Source: Cymbidium sinense (Eukaryota > Streptophyta > Magnoliopsida > Asparagales > Orchidaceae). From it: a stretch of 64,000 nt of DNA. Both the position numbers and the translations under genes were made by a program. The number at the start of each line of letters is the position of its first letter. Within the stretch, counting starts at the first letter, position 1. The notes beneath the pieces are model-generated. The model had not been told where the DNA came from and did no database searches. It saw only the letters and a list, made by a program, of their open reading frames with translations. Below, piece after piece: positions 1-12,479 of the stretch. The stretch spans positions 83,072,051 to 83,136,050 of the forward strand of contig CM038220.1 of NCBI GenBank assembly GCA_021442155.1. Direction: 5' to 3'.

Positions 1-774
1 AATTTCTTATGGGCCAAAATCAACAAGAAAGAGGTATGTTTCCACTAAGGCTCTCAAAAGTTGAGCCATATTCTCTAGAAAAGGTGGAAGCCCTCCATAA
101 GCAAGAGTGAAATAAGATGCTTTTTATGCATGATGTGAGACATACAACATCCAGCTAAGGGGTTGCTAAATCTTTTATTTCTTGATTTATATCCTAGGCT
201 TTAGGTGAGGTTATGAGTTGTTAATTTTAATTTTGAGTTGATTAATTGGATAGAAAACTTATTTTTCCCTAGGAGCCTAATCGTATCTAGGCCATTGATC
301 AAAGTAAGGAAGAAACTAGGAAAAACATGTCATCTTATTGCACAAGATAAACAAACATCAAACAATTTTATAAAGCTAGCGCAAAAGAATAAAAGGCCTT
401 TGTGGTCGGGCTCCACCGCACAAACCCAAAAATAAATAAGGGTAGCCGATCTCTACCCTTATATAATCCAGATTACAAATGAATAATTATAATTTAGAAG
501 GAATTTATGTTATGGCGGTCTTCATTCTTCATTTATTCATTTCTTCTTTCGTCATGTTTGATTTACTTCTTTCCTTTCTTCCTTTTGACTTGGCTAGAAT
601 GTGGTCACTCCAAAGGCTTCACATGGTACATAAGACATAGTCTTGTGACCAATGTTGACCTCCACTTCCCCATATCATTTATTCCAAATCCTAATTGCTA
701 AAATTCAATGAAAATGGGAAAAGTAAATCTACCTAAAACCTGCAAAATAGAGATTAGCTAAACACACCATACAT
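1..774. other. AT-rich sequence, no gene recognised
   Basis: No domain, RNA or repeat family was recognised here. Short open frames exist on the plus strand, but they have no recognisable motif and a composition typical of non-coding plant DNA. A TATA-like stretch lies near 450-460. The interval precedes the first long repeat arm and may be the flank of, or part of, the same retroelement complex. Confidence 0.4.
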
Positions 775-3700
775 CCCAAGCATGCATATGAATAAATTGG
801 ACTTAGCACTTTGCACATGGGTAACCAAGTCCACACCTTTTTTTGGATTATGCTTAGGGTATAAGCAACACAAAAATATTTATATTTTTATTACAACGCC
901 CCTTAAGCACAATCCCCTCCAGAAGACATGGTTAAACTAAGATCGCCCTACCATTTAGTCTACGCACATACACCTTAACATCCAGTCTAAAACATTACAC
1001 CATAAAAAAAATCAAGCATTAAACCATGCATCGCCCTAGCATAGGACTAGAAATGGCGACCTAGCCTAATGTGTGTGCCATTTTAAGGCTTGTGTGGTAT
1101 GTCTTAGCTAAACTTTAGGGTTGGAATTTTCTAAGTGTGAAAGGGTTCAACTTAGAGGGTGATTTCATTTTAAGTGATTTAGTTTATTTATCAATTTTAT
1201 TTGGTGATTTGATTTGTTTGAATGAACCTACATTTAATTACTAAAAGTTGTAAAGAGAAGAAAAGATAAGAAAACTTCTCTTTCATCCCTACCTTAAGTA
1301 ATTTCTAAGATAGATTCATTAGTGATTTTTCTTTAGTGAATATTTTATTATGTATTTTAATTAATCATAAGTTTATATTTTCTCTAAATAAACCTATTCA
1401 AATAAGAATGTCATTTTATGACTAATTAAAGTGAATTACTATCATAAAAGACACAACCATTTAATTCTTTCCAACATGTGTATCATGCATATAAATGTAT
1501 CCTAAGCATAGCTATACAAATAAATGCAAAGCCTTAGCACACCTTAATGATGAATGCAAAGAGATATTGTTTAAGAAAATTTGATATTTCATGAATGCAT
1601 GATTTGGTTAAGTAAAAAAAGAGAGGGATTCTTTTATCCATTTATCAAATGCACATTTACATGTATGAAAGACATAAATGAGTATGACACCATTATTTTC
1701 TATACCAGGGGTGTAAGGTGCAAGACCTACATGGAGATACTTAAAGCCTCGCAACCCCGAAATATCCAGACTAATATACAACTTTTCTTAAATACATGTG
1801 CATGTACAAAAGCAAATGAATGGAAGAAGAATCATGCAAAAAGATTTTTATTTATTTGTTTGTTTGTTTGATTTGGTTTATATATGTAGTATGAAGATCC
1901 TTCTTAATTCATGACATGGGAGTGCATAGGAATGAACTTAAGCAAGTGTTATGTTCTTTTCAAATGAACTATACACTTTGCAAATCCTATACATACCCAT
2001 GTTAAGAGAAGAGAAGAAAACCACATAAAACACATTTCTATACTATAACAACATGCAAGCTCATAAATATTTATAAGTAGCATACTTTCACTTATGAGCT
2101 TTGATTTATAGATTTTGAAAATAATTTTTGATTTAGTACTGATAATAGCCATTCATATTCTTACTTTAGCCAAATCATGCAATTTGTCATAAAGGAAACA
2201 TTTCATTTTAATTTGATTTTTCAAATGGAATGAATGCATGAGTTCAAATGGCAAACAACATTTAATATACTTGGAAAGAGATAAAATGATGCAAGCATGT
2301 AATTTCATTCACCCTAATTAATTCGTAAGGACAATCTTATGATATAAGATTATTTAAAGTGAATCAAAATTCTTTAAAGAGATTTTTATTTTATTTTGAG
2401 ATTTGAATTTGGCTTAGGAAAAGTGAGAGTTATTTTCTGGTCCTAACCCATTTCCTCATGTGTGAATTGATTTAGTTTAATTTTTAGAACCATTAGATTG
2501 ATTTTATGCTTTGTTTATGTTAAGGTGTAAATTAAATCCATTAATTACCCCTTACCTAAATCACTTTAACATAATTAACCAACTAATTATGAGCCAACAT
2601 ATGATATGCAACCACATGGAATTTAAATCAATGCTCTAAGAAAGAAAGATGCCTAATGCAATTGGCTGCAATTGGTTAATTAAGCTAAAGGGGTTTAATT
2701 AAGTACTTTCATAACTCTTCCTACACATGTGGGTTGGATTTGATTTTCTTCTTACCTTAGGCTTTTGAACACCTCCCAAGATTGGGATAGATTAAGTGAT
2801 TAAGTTTCTGGATTAATTTTTGGTTTTGGGTTTGGTTAATTAAGCTATTTAATAAAATGATTAAATCATTAATCAATTTATAAATTAATTAAGTCTCATT
2901 AAAATGAAATAGACTTAAGGGAAAAGATTTGGAAAAGACATCCAAATCTCATTCACTAAGTCTATCCACTATTCTAAGATGATTAACAAGCTTACTTAAT
3001 AAATTTTTCACAATTTAATAGGTTAATTAATCATTTAATTGATTAAGGGAGTGATTAGAGATGAAATAAGAAATTACGTAAATTTATCCAATAATAAATT
3101 CCATAAAAATCTTAGGAGGTAGAGGTCATCTCACTAATTAACTCTAGGGAGTTTGGAATTAATTATTGAAGTAATTAGAGAATAATTAACATAATTACAT
3201 TCCCAATAAAATGCAAATTGAATGAATTATATTGTTTAAAATTAATCAAAATTAATTTTATAATATTCCCCCTTGACTTATCTTTAAAATGAAGTTGAGA
3301 TTGCATTTTTTTTATTTTTCTAAATTTAGTTATGAACTTTTAAAGTTTATGTGATTAATAGGTGATTAAGGTCATTAAGAAGTCTAATTAATTAACTAAT
3401 CCCGACGGTGCCACATGGGCTGCTAATGCAGTGTGCGCTTTCCATATGGCACGACAAGATTGGTTATTTAAGTTATTAAATTGGATGTCGCATCAGCCGG
3501 CGGTGCTACGCGCATTCTCCTTGGTCGTCCGATCAAGGATCGAACGATCAAGATTAAACTCATAGTTTCAAAAGGATTAATCGATGGATCTAGCATGTTT
3601 TAATTAGGACCATCCATCAAGAACACGTGGGATGGATGGTCTATGATTTATCCCTGCCCTCGCCTATGGGAGACGGAGACCATCCATCATCCATGGCTTG

Positions 3701-6430
3701 ATCTGATGTCACTTGAGCTCGGATTGGGCTATTATTCAACCCACACCATCTGAAGCAAGGAGAATAATATCTAATGGTGGAATTCTATTGGGATTACATT
3801 TCCCTTCACAAAGGACTGAAGAATTTTGAATTTAAGCTCAGTTTTGAGGCATACCTCACCGGAGGCTATCACCGGAGATCCCAACCATTGAGGTAGCTTC
3901 GTCTAGTGGAGACGAAGCCCTATTGAAGGTTTGAGGGTTCAATTTGTAATGTATCTTCCAATTGATCAAAGCTTACTTCTTTGGCTTGCGGCTTTGGTCT
4001 AACTTCTCCTTCTCGTGGCTTGGATGCTTGGGATTTGCTTTGGATGAGCTTGACTTAGTTCCCTGATGGTGCTTGCAAGAGGAATTGGACTTTGGTTGGG
4101 TATTGAGTAAGTTGGAACTATCCCTCACCTTCCTTATTTTTGATTTAGGCAAAACTGAGAATGGAAGTTTCAAATGAGCTTGGGAATCCTTAGGGAAGCT
4201 TGCTGATGCTTTCCTTCGATCCTCTGAGCTCAGTCAAATGCAAGGTCAATGAATTGGAATGGAATGAGGGGGAGTATATCTCCCCCTACTTGAAACAGAT
4301 AGTCAAAGTTTATCTTGCCATTTTGATCAATTTAATGAGATTGAATAGGTTTTTTAGGTTGTTAGGAGTTCCATGTGGTTAGGTTTTGGCGGGAGGAGTG
4401 TGGAGGTGCAAATGTGCTAAAATGAGTGTGGGAGGTGATCCATGTGGAGAAATTTGAGTGGGGTTGTCAATTTTGGCTTTAGGTTGGGTTAGGCTGACCC
4501 AAATTATTTGGGTCATGTGCACCACTCTCCTTGGTGTCCAAATGGTCCACTATGAGGGTGCTAAGTGGTCTTGAGTTGGAATATGATCAAATTCCAAGTG
4601 AGTTTGATTATAGGTTACCCTTTGGCCTAGGGTAAAATGGTCATTTAGCTTTGATCTTGATTTAGACATATTTGGACTAACTGAAAAATGGGTTGTGCCA
4701 ATTTCCAATGAATTTGGAGTTTATTTGATATGATTTGGCTCATGTTGATCGATTTAGGTCAAACTGGGTCAACTTGGGTCAAGTTGACCAATTGGTCAAA
4801 TTGGGTCAAACTAAGGGTTAGGCTAAGTTCATATGACCATTTGAAGTATTTTGGTATCATTGGTTTGGTTCAGTTTGGTTTATATTTGGTTTTAGTTCAT
4901 TTGAGTTCACTTAGGTCAAGTGGGTCAGGTTGACAAATTTGACCCATTTGACCCAATTGGGCTTGGTCATGGGGTGGTTTAGGCTTGGTTGATCATTTGA
5001 AATATTGTGCAAGCTTTAGTTTCAATAAATTTTAGTTTTATTTGATTTTGGCTTGATTTGACCTTTTAGGTCAAGTTAGGTTTATGGTCAATTGGGCTTG
5101 GTTGGGTCTAATTGGTCAATTGAGGCTTTGGTCAAGTTCAACAAGTGATTTATAATGAATTTGACCCATTAGTTACAATCAATTTGGCTTAGATCAAGAT
5201 TTGACACATTTTAACTTTTTAGGTCAACTTGGGTCAACTTGGGTCAAGTGGCCAATTGGGCTAGGTTTGGCTCAAATGATGACTTGGTCATCTTCAATCA
5301 TTAATCATAAACTGGCTTAGATCAATGGTTTCCATCAATTTATTATATGGTGGATTTTGGCTAGTTTAGGTTTCATTTGGGTTAAGTGTTGACTTGGTCA
5401 AAGGCTAGGTTTGACTTGGTTTGACCCAATTTGAGTGATTGATCATCCTAAGATGATTGTTGCTCATAATGTGAGGCTTAGATGGGCATAGTTCAAACCA
5501 ATTTGGCCTGGATTATAATTTGGCTCAAAAAGGTGCTTTAGGTCACTTTGGGTCAAGTGAGCCTAAGTGGGTCAATTGATTTGATCAATGCTTGATTCAA
5601 GTTTGGTTGAACTCACATATTGACTTATGATTGAAATATAAATGCAATTGCAAGTGATTTGGAGTCAAATGGGTTTTGATTCATTTGACAATTTCAAGTT
5701 CAAAGGATGAACAAGAGTTTGATTTGGGTTAGTATGATTTTGGTTATGGTTATTGAAGTTTATGTTTATATTTGATTTATGATTGAAGGATTGATTGTTT
5801 GGAGAGAAAATCCAAAGGCTTGGATTGATTTGGCGAAGTTCAAGAATTTGTCTTGAAAGGGTATAGGTTAGTTTTAGGTTAGATTTGGGTTTGAGTTTTG
5901 AATTTGGTTTTGGTTATTTGAATTTATATTTATGAATATAAATAAAAATATAAATAGGTTATGAGAAAATCTCTTATGTTTGAAGTGATTTGAATTTTAT
6001 TTGAGCTAAGTCCATAAAATAAAATCAAAGTGACTTAAGAAAGATTTTAGATTTGGACTTGAGTTTTGGATTTGGTTTTGGTTACTTAAATTTATATTTC
6101 ATTTATATTTGTGAATATAAATGAGAATATAAATGGGTTATGAGAAAGCCTTTTGGGTTTGAATTGATTTGGATTTTTTGAATTGATTTGAATGATTTGA
6201 GAAAAGTCATTTAAGTTGGAATTTGGTTTGAATTTGGAGTTGGTTTGGATTTGAAGTTCAATTTGTAAGAAGAAAGTGAAGATTGGGTTTAAGCTATAGG
6301 GTAGGCAAGTTTTCCTAACACCCCTAAGGCATAACCTATTCTTATGGTTAACTCTTCTAAGTCTCTAGAGTTAGGTTAAGTGTTCACCTAATCACTAGAA
6401 ATGTCTTAAGACTAAGGAAATCTTAATGTC
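775..6430 (-). repeat. Long LTR-like repeat, arm A (inverted relative to 8.38-18.45 kb)
   Basis: Read on the minus strand, this interval matches the plus strand from about 8,380 onward in the same order. Three anchors show it. The 6,300-6,430 end corresponds to 8,381-8,560. The segment around 3,100-3,125 (containing aggtagaggtcat) corresponds to 10,913-10,930 (gacctctacctccc). The 800-1,230 segment corresponds to 18,060-18,450, sharing 'acataccacacaagcctta' and 'cttggttacccatgtg'. The 4,700-5,600 part is a low-complexity tract rich in TTGGGTCAA-type words. No coding capacity is visible. This size and style fits the LTR or untranslated region of a large Ty3/gypsy element, but the terminal dinucleotides and target-site duplication could not be fixed. 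Confidence 0.6.
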
Positions 6431-6439
6431 TAAGAGGAG

Positions 6440-8338
6440 TCCTATGTCTAAGATGGAGAAGTTGAGAGCTCACTCCAAAAGTGAGGTCAACAATGGTCGA
6501 TGTTATCTGGACGGTTTGGCATGGTGGTCCATGATTCTCTCGCAGTTTGATATTACATTCGTACCCCTCCGTGCGGTGAAAGGACATGCACTAGTGGATT
6601 TCTTAGCAACACACCCACTTCCTATTGATTCCCCTCTTAGTGAAGATCTCCCCGATGAACAAATCATGAACTTAGGGGAAGTTGGTAATCACCGCTGAGA
6701 GATGTATTTTGATGGTGCAGCTTCTTTTCAAATTAGAGAAGAACCACGATCTACTCTTCCAGAAAAGGTAGGTGCAAGAATCATCCTTTTAACTCCAGAC
6801 GCGATGTGATGAGATTCTCATACTATCTCTCCAATCCACGCACCAACAATAAAGCCAAGTATGAGGCTTTGATTGTTAGTCTGGAGTTAGTTATTACAAT
6901 GTGTTTCAGCTGGTCATCAATAAGATTGTTGGGTTTTATAAGGTACTAAAACCTATTCTTTGCTACCATGAGTACACCATGAAGCTATTAGCCCAAATCC
7001 CTGAGGTCACCATCTACAAGGTTCCTCGAGGAGAGAATGTAGTAGCAAATGCTTTGGCCAAACTTGCCAAAGAATTGACATATCTGGAAGATGAGTCCAT
7101 TTCAATAAGGGTCCAAAATAGACAAGTCCTATCTCTTATTAACACTGAACTCGTCGAGAGACTTTCTCTTGAAGGGGAGGTTTCCATTACTAAAAAGGAT
7201 GAGGAACTGGATTGTAGGAAACCATTCATAGATTACTTGACTAGAGGCAAACTACCTCAAGAGAAATGACAAGCCCATCGAGATGTAGAGCTCATCTATG
7301 CTCTCATGGATGGCACCTTACCGGTCCTTTGATTAAATGTGGTTATGCTGTTTAGACAAACACGAAGCCCATAAGATCATGACTGAGGTACATTTAGGTC
7401 TATGCGAAGCACATCAATCTGCTTCGAATATGAAAGCAAAGATCAAGAGACTGGGATATTATTGGTTGTCGATGATTACAGACTGCATGGATGTAGCTAG
7501 GAGTTAAAACCAATGTCAGGTACACGGTGTGGTCCTACATCAACCACCCAACATTCCACATCCTACATTGGACTCATGGCCATTTGAGTGTTGAGGTATT
7601 GACATTGTGGGTCTGATTGATCCTCCTTCTTCCAAGGGTCATCAGTTCATCCTAGCTGCCATCGACTACTTTTCCAAGTTGGTGGAGGCAATCCCACTCA
7701 GAGATGTCACAGCTCAGCATGTACTCAAGGTTTTCATGAAGCATATTGTATATAAGTTTGGGGTCCCTCGACAAATTATATTCGATAATGGTACTGCATT
7801 CAAAAACACCAAGATCAATAGCTTTGCCAAGAGACATGATATAGATTGGAGATACTCCACTATCTACTATCCCAGAGCGAATGGCCTAGCGGAAGCATTC
7901 AACAAAACTCTCATCCAGATACTATAGAAAACACTTGACGATAACAAATGACAGTAGCATGAGCAGCTAGTTGAAGCCTTATGGGCATACCGCACTACAT
8001 ACAAAACTCTAACTCAATCTACTCCATTCTCTTTAGTAAATGGGTCCAAAGTCATTCTACCATTAGAAGTTTAACTCCCATCAATAAGGATAGCAATGGG
8101 TAGTAAAATCACCACACAGTAGAATGCCAAGTTGCGGTTAGAAGAGCTAGAAGGTTTGGAGGAGAGACACCTATGGGCATGCTAAAATCTCGAGTTATAC
8201 AAAGCTAAGATGATTCAAGCTCATAACAAGCTAGTCTGCCCCAGAGCTTTTCAAGTAGGAGAGCTTGTTTTAGTTCTAAGGAGACCAATTTTTTCCCGTC
8301 GAAAGATGGGAGGCAAGTTTGAACCCACTTGGGAATTT
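6440..8338 (+). pseudogene. Ty3/gypsy pol fragment: RNase H and integrase
   Basis: This is a broken retrotransposon polyprotein. The start matches the RT-RNase H connection (WSMILSQFDITFVPLRAVKG, 6,510-6,575). RNase H follows at about 6,700-7,070, with YFDGA and NKAEYEAL carrying the catalytic Asp and Glu. The integrase zinc region is at about 7,385-7,525 (HLGLCEAHQ, then the DC...QC pair). The integrase core follows, with all three acidic residues visible in GIDIVG (about 7,600), FDNGT (7,782-7,796) and ANGLAEAFNK (7,877-7,907). The C-terminal GKFEPTWE motif ends abruptly at about 8,338, roughly 40 residues before the usual end. Frameshifts and stop codons interrupt it, for example near 6,698, 7,269, 7,507 and 7,927, so it cannot make a working protein. 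Reverse transcriptase, protease and gag are missing. The RNase H and integrase style resembles the Tat lineage. Confidence 0.9.
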
Positions 8339-8374
8339 GATTTACACTAAAACAAGTTAAAATAAATATTGTTG

Positions 8375-11300
8375 TGAGGATTCAATCTTGCCATCATAGG
8401 TCTAGGAATCTTCTAAACACTAAGAACTCCTTAGTGACAGGACACTTCCAGTGGCTAAGTGAATACTTAACCTAAACATAGAGACTTTAGAAGGGTTTTA
8501 CATAGGATTAGGCTAAGCTTTAAGACTAAGGAGACCTACCCTACCCTATGGCCTAACCCATGACCTGCAATTATCCAAGTCCAAATAAAATAAAATTAAA
8601 TCAAGGCTAAACCAAATTGAATCAAACCAAAAAGTACATAATCAATGCATAAACACAAATGAACTCAAAAATAAATTCAAATGAGGTTCAAAGTGGTAAA
8701 TAAGTCATTTGACCTAGAGTTGACCCATGTGGGCCCTATTAAGTCAAAAGTCAACAAATAAAAAATTGTCCAAATTAAATCTCTTTAAAAGATCAAAATC
8801 ATCAAATGAATATGTTTAAACATAAAACTAAACAAATCTAAATCAAATGAGATCTCAAATGGGTTAATTGGATCGTTTAACCCATTAAGCTCAATTTGGA
8901 TTAAAACAAATTCAAATCAAAATTAACATCAAGTCAAATAAAACCAATCGCTCTAAATCATCAAACCACTTAATTAAACATGATTAGAACTTAAACACAT
9001 CTTGGTTGAGCTAAACAAAACATTTAACTCAATTGAACCCGATTTAACCCATTTGAACTCAAAATGGGTCAAATCCAAATCCAAGCCAAATTAATCTAAG
9101 TTAAACAAAATTAATCAATTAAAACTACAATAAATGATAAATTAAATATAATTAAAGTAAATCCAAAGCCAATGAGTCAAATCAGGTTGCTCAAACTGAA
9201 CCAAACTCATTTGGGTCAACATGAGTTGACATAATCCCAAATTAACCCCAAATCGAATAAAACACTTAAAGCATCATGTAAAAAGTTAAAATCAAATCTC
9301 TATAGCTCAGAGAAACCAAAAGAGAGAGAGTGAGAGAGAGAGAGAGAAGAGAGGGAAAACACACAATCTTGCAAAATCCCCACATTCAACCCTCCCCACA
9401 CCTCTTGCACTTAATGGAATTAACCACACAATAGCAAAGGAATACTTGGAATCTAGAATCCAAGATCACTAATCAGCCATCACCACACAACCATTTTCCA
9501 TCACTATTAATGGTGATTTTCAGCCACCATTAGGAACATAGAAAAAGAAGCACTAAAGTGATTGAATTCTGCCATTATTCACTCTCCAAGAGCTCTCACA
9601 AGCAACCAGTAACCATTTCCCCACTTCTTTTGAGCTAAAAACACCAAAATTGGGTGGATTCCCACAAAGAGATGGCAACTATTGATGAATACCACATTCC
9701 AAGGGGAGATAAGAGGTTGCATTCATTCAAAAGCTTCCTCTTGCATCAAGGAGTGTGCTTGGATCAACACCACTGCTGAAAATCATCCCTGGTGAGGTAA
9801 TTTCATCAAAATTTTACCAGCATTTGGATATCTTATTTGTGTTTCTTGAGAAATTCTAAGAATTTCCCTTATAAATCACTTGCATTCTTCATTTTATACA
9901 ATCCTAATGCAAAATAAAAGTTTTTCGGTGAGAATCGGTACAAAATCGACCACAATCGGACCCCATTCCATCAAGTTTTTATGGTTTTTGCTAGTTTTAA
10001 TTTTCATTCACTCGGTGCACTATTCAAATGCCCCTTTCATCGGCTGGGAGGCTGGCAAAGCAGCAGCCATCCGATCTCTGATTCAGGTAAATGGACGGCT
10101 GCGATTTAGTGCCAGATCCTTTGATTTAAGCCCTAAGATCACTGTACTTGATTTGGACTATCAAACATGCCATCCCCGCGATTTCCACTCATTTGCCACA
10201 TGGAAGCTCATCCAATTCTGCTCCACTCGGTGCCAGCCCACCAGACCCAATTTGCCACTACCATGTGAAAGCACATGGTGTTGACTAGATTAAGTAAGAA
10301 ATTAAGAATTTTTTATTTTAAAATTTAATTAAATCACCTGGAACTATAAAAATTTATAAAAAAATGAAATACTTAACAAAAAAATTGCCAATAAGGGATC
10401 TTTAGACTCATATTTTAGAGAGAAACCCAACAAACTCAAAATATTCAAATTTCACTAAATATTATGAGCTGAATTTAAGTTTTAGTGAAAATAAAAATTT
10501 ATTAATTACTCTAAAAATACAAATCAGATTGAGTTGAAACTTTCAGGGATTGAAGCTGAGCTTAAAATATATATATCATAAAATTTCAAACCTAAATGAC
10601 TTCTGGATTGGGAGATATTTAATTTTGAAGCTCAAATAGTCATTTTAATAAAATAAATTAAGAGACTTTATAAAAATTATTTAAATCAGTGAAACTTTGA
10701 AAAATCATGATAAATTGTAAAAAAAATCCAAAAAATGCAAATAAATACTCATTTTAAAGGTATTTTAGGGTAGGATGTAATAAAAATATTTCTAATTAAT
10801 TCTAAATAATAATTAAGGCTTAATTAGGGTTTAATTATAAACATAATTAAATTAATTACTTTTTAATTGACTGTGGGATTAATCTCAAACTTTTTGAGAT
10901 TGTCTAAAGAGTTGACCTCTACCTCCCCTAATTTTCTTAGGATTTATTTCTTGCATAATTAATAAAATAATTAATTAACCTTAATTACTCTCATAATCCA
11001 ATTAATGATTAATTAATCATGTGAACATTAATGAATCAAGAAATTAATCATTTGAGCAATAGTGAATGAGCCTATGGGATAAGATTGAGACCTCCTTCTT
11101 AATCTATTCCTTCAATTTCATTTAATTAATCAAGTTAATTATGACTTAATTAATTAATTGAATTACTTAATCAATGAAACTAAGATCTAAATCATTCCCT
11201 AAATGACTTAAGTCTTGGGTAGACTCTTGGGTTCAATAACTTAGAGAATTCTAAGAAAATTATAACTAACCTACATGTGTGGAGGGTTATAAGAGTACTT

Positions 11301-12470
11301 AATTAAACTCTTTAGCTCAACTAACTAATTATGAGCCAATTGGTCCTTTTATTTTCATAGGATCATTATCAATTTTATTTCCAAAGCATATTAGGTTGGC
11401 TCATAATCACTTGGATAATTATGCCAAAGTGGCATAAGAAAGGGATAATTAATGGACTTAACTCATATTACAACCTAATTAACCCATAAAATCAACCTAA
11501 TTACCTTTTCATTAAACTAAATTGAACCACAAACATGGGAATGGATTAGGATCAACAAACTTTCCCTCATTTCATTAAATGAAGTCAAAAATAAAATGAA
11601 AGATGGTATTACCAAGCTTTGATTTTTTTTAAATGCTTTTATTTAATATGATTATCCTCAGAATTAGTTTGATTGAATGAGATTATATGTTTATATTTAG
11701 TATTTCCTTTCTAATCATGTTAAATATTGTATGTCATTTGAATCATTCATTCATGTCATTCAAAAATAAATCAAATGAAATTTTCTTTATGTTAAACTTG
11801 CATGTGTTGAATTAAATTTATAATATGTGTGACAATTATCACTATTAAATTGAAGTTCTTTTAAAAGTGTATAAATCAACTATAATATTTAGAGTGATAA
11901 TAGTTATAAATATCTATAAGCTTGCATGTGATATAGCTTAGAACATGTGATATGGAGTTCTCTTTCTTTAGTCTATATGGATTTACATAAATTTTGAATG
12001 TTAACAAATGTATAGTCCATTTGAAAAGGACACAACATTTGTTTGTATTCATTCCTATGTATTTTTATGTTTAGATTTAGATAGAACTTTAGCTCACATG
12101 TATAAATAATTTGATTAAAAGAAATACAACTTTTTTTCATTTTCATTCTTGTAGTCATTTGTACATTTATGTGTATTTAAGAATAGAGGGTATATCTAGT
12201 CTAGACAATCCGATGCAAGACCTTAAGTATCCCCAAGGAGGTCTTTACCTCACTCTCCGGTTTAACAATGGTGAAGTATCCACTTAAAACTTGTATATAC
12301 TTGTATGTGCATTTAGCTAATGAATGAAGATCTCCTTTCAATTGGAAGAAATATAATTTTTGCATAATTTTTCATTCTTGTAGTCATTTGTACATCCATG
12401 TGTATTTAAGAATAGTGGGTATATCTAGTTTGAACATTCCAAGGATAGTATTGACCTCATTTTGGATGAG
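8375..12470 (+). repeat. Long LTR-like repeat, arm B proximal part
   Basis: The plus-strand copy of the repeat family begins with TGAGGATTCAATC immediately after the truncated integrase. The first 1.8 kb (8,375-10,172) is repeated in direct orientation at 35,675-37,452. The whole interval matches arm A in inverse order. It contains a GA microsatellite at about 9,318-9,345 and a slightly GC-richer block at 10,020-10,290. Two diverged tandem copies of a ~240-bp segment lie at 12,119-12,300 and 12,340-12,460; both contain 'cattcttgtagtcatttg' and 'gggtatatctagt'. No coding domain was recognised. Confidence 0.6.
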
Positions 12471-12479
12471 GTTTATATC

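Noticed and set aside
9880..10284. 134-codon plus-strand open frame
   Set aside because: Its counterpart in the third repeat copy (37,115-37,369) is frameshifted and ends early, so it is not under coding constraint.
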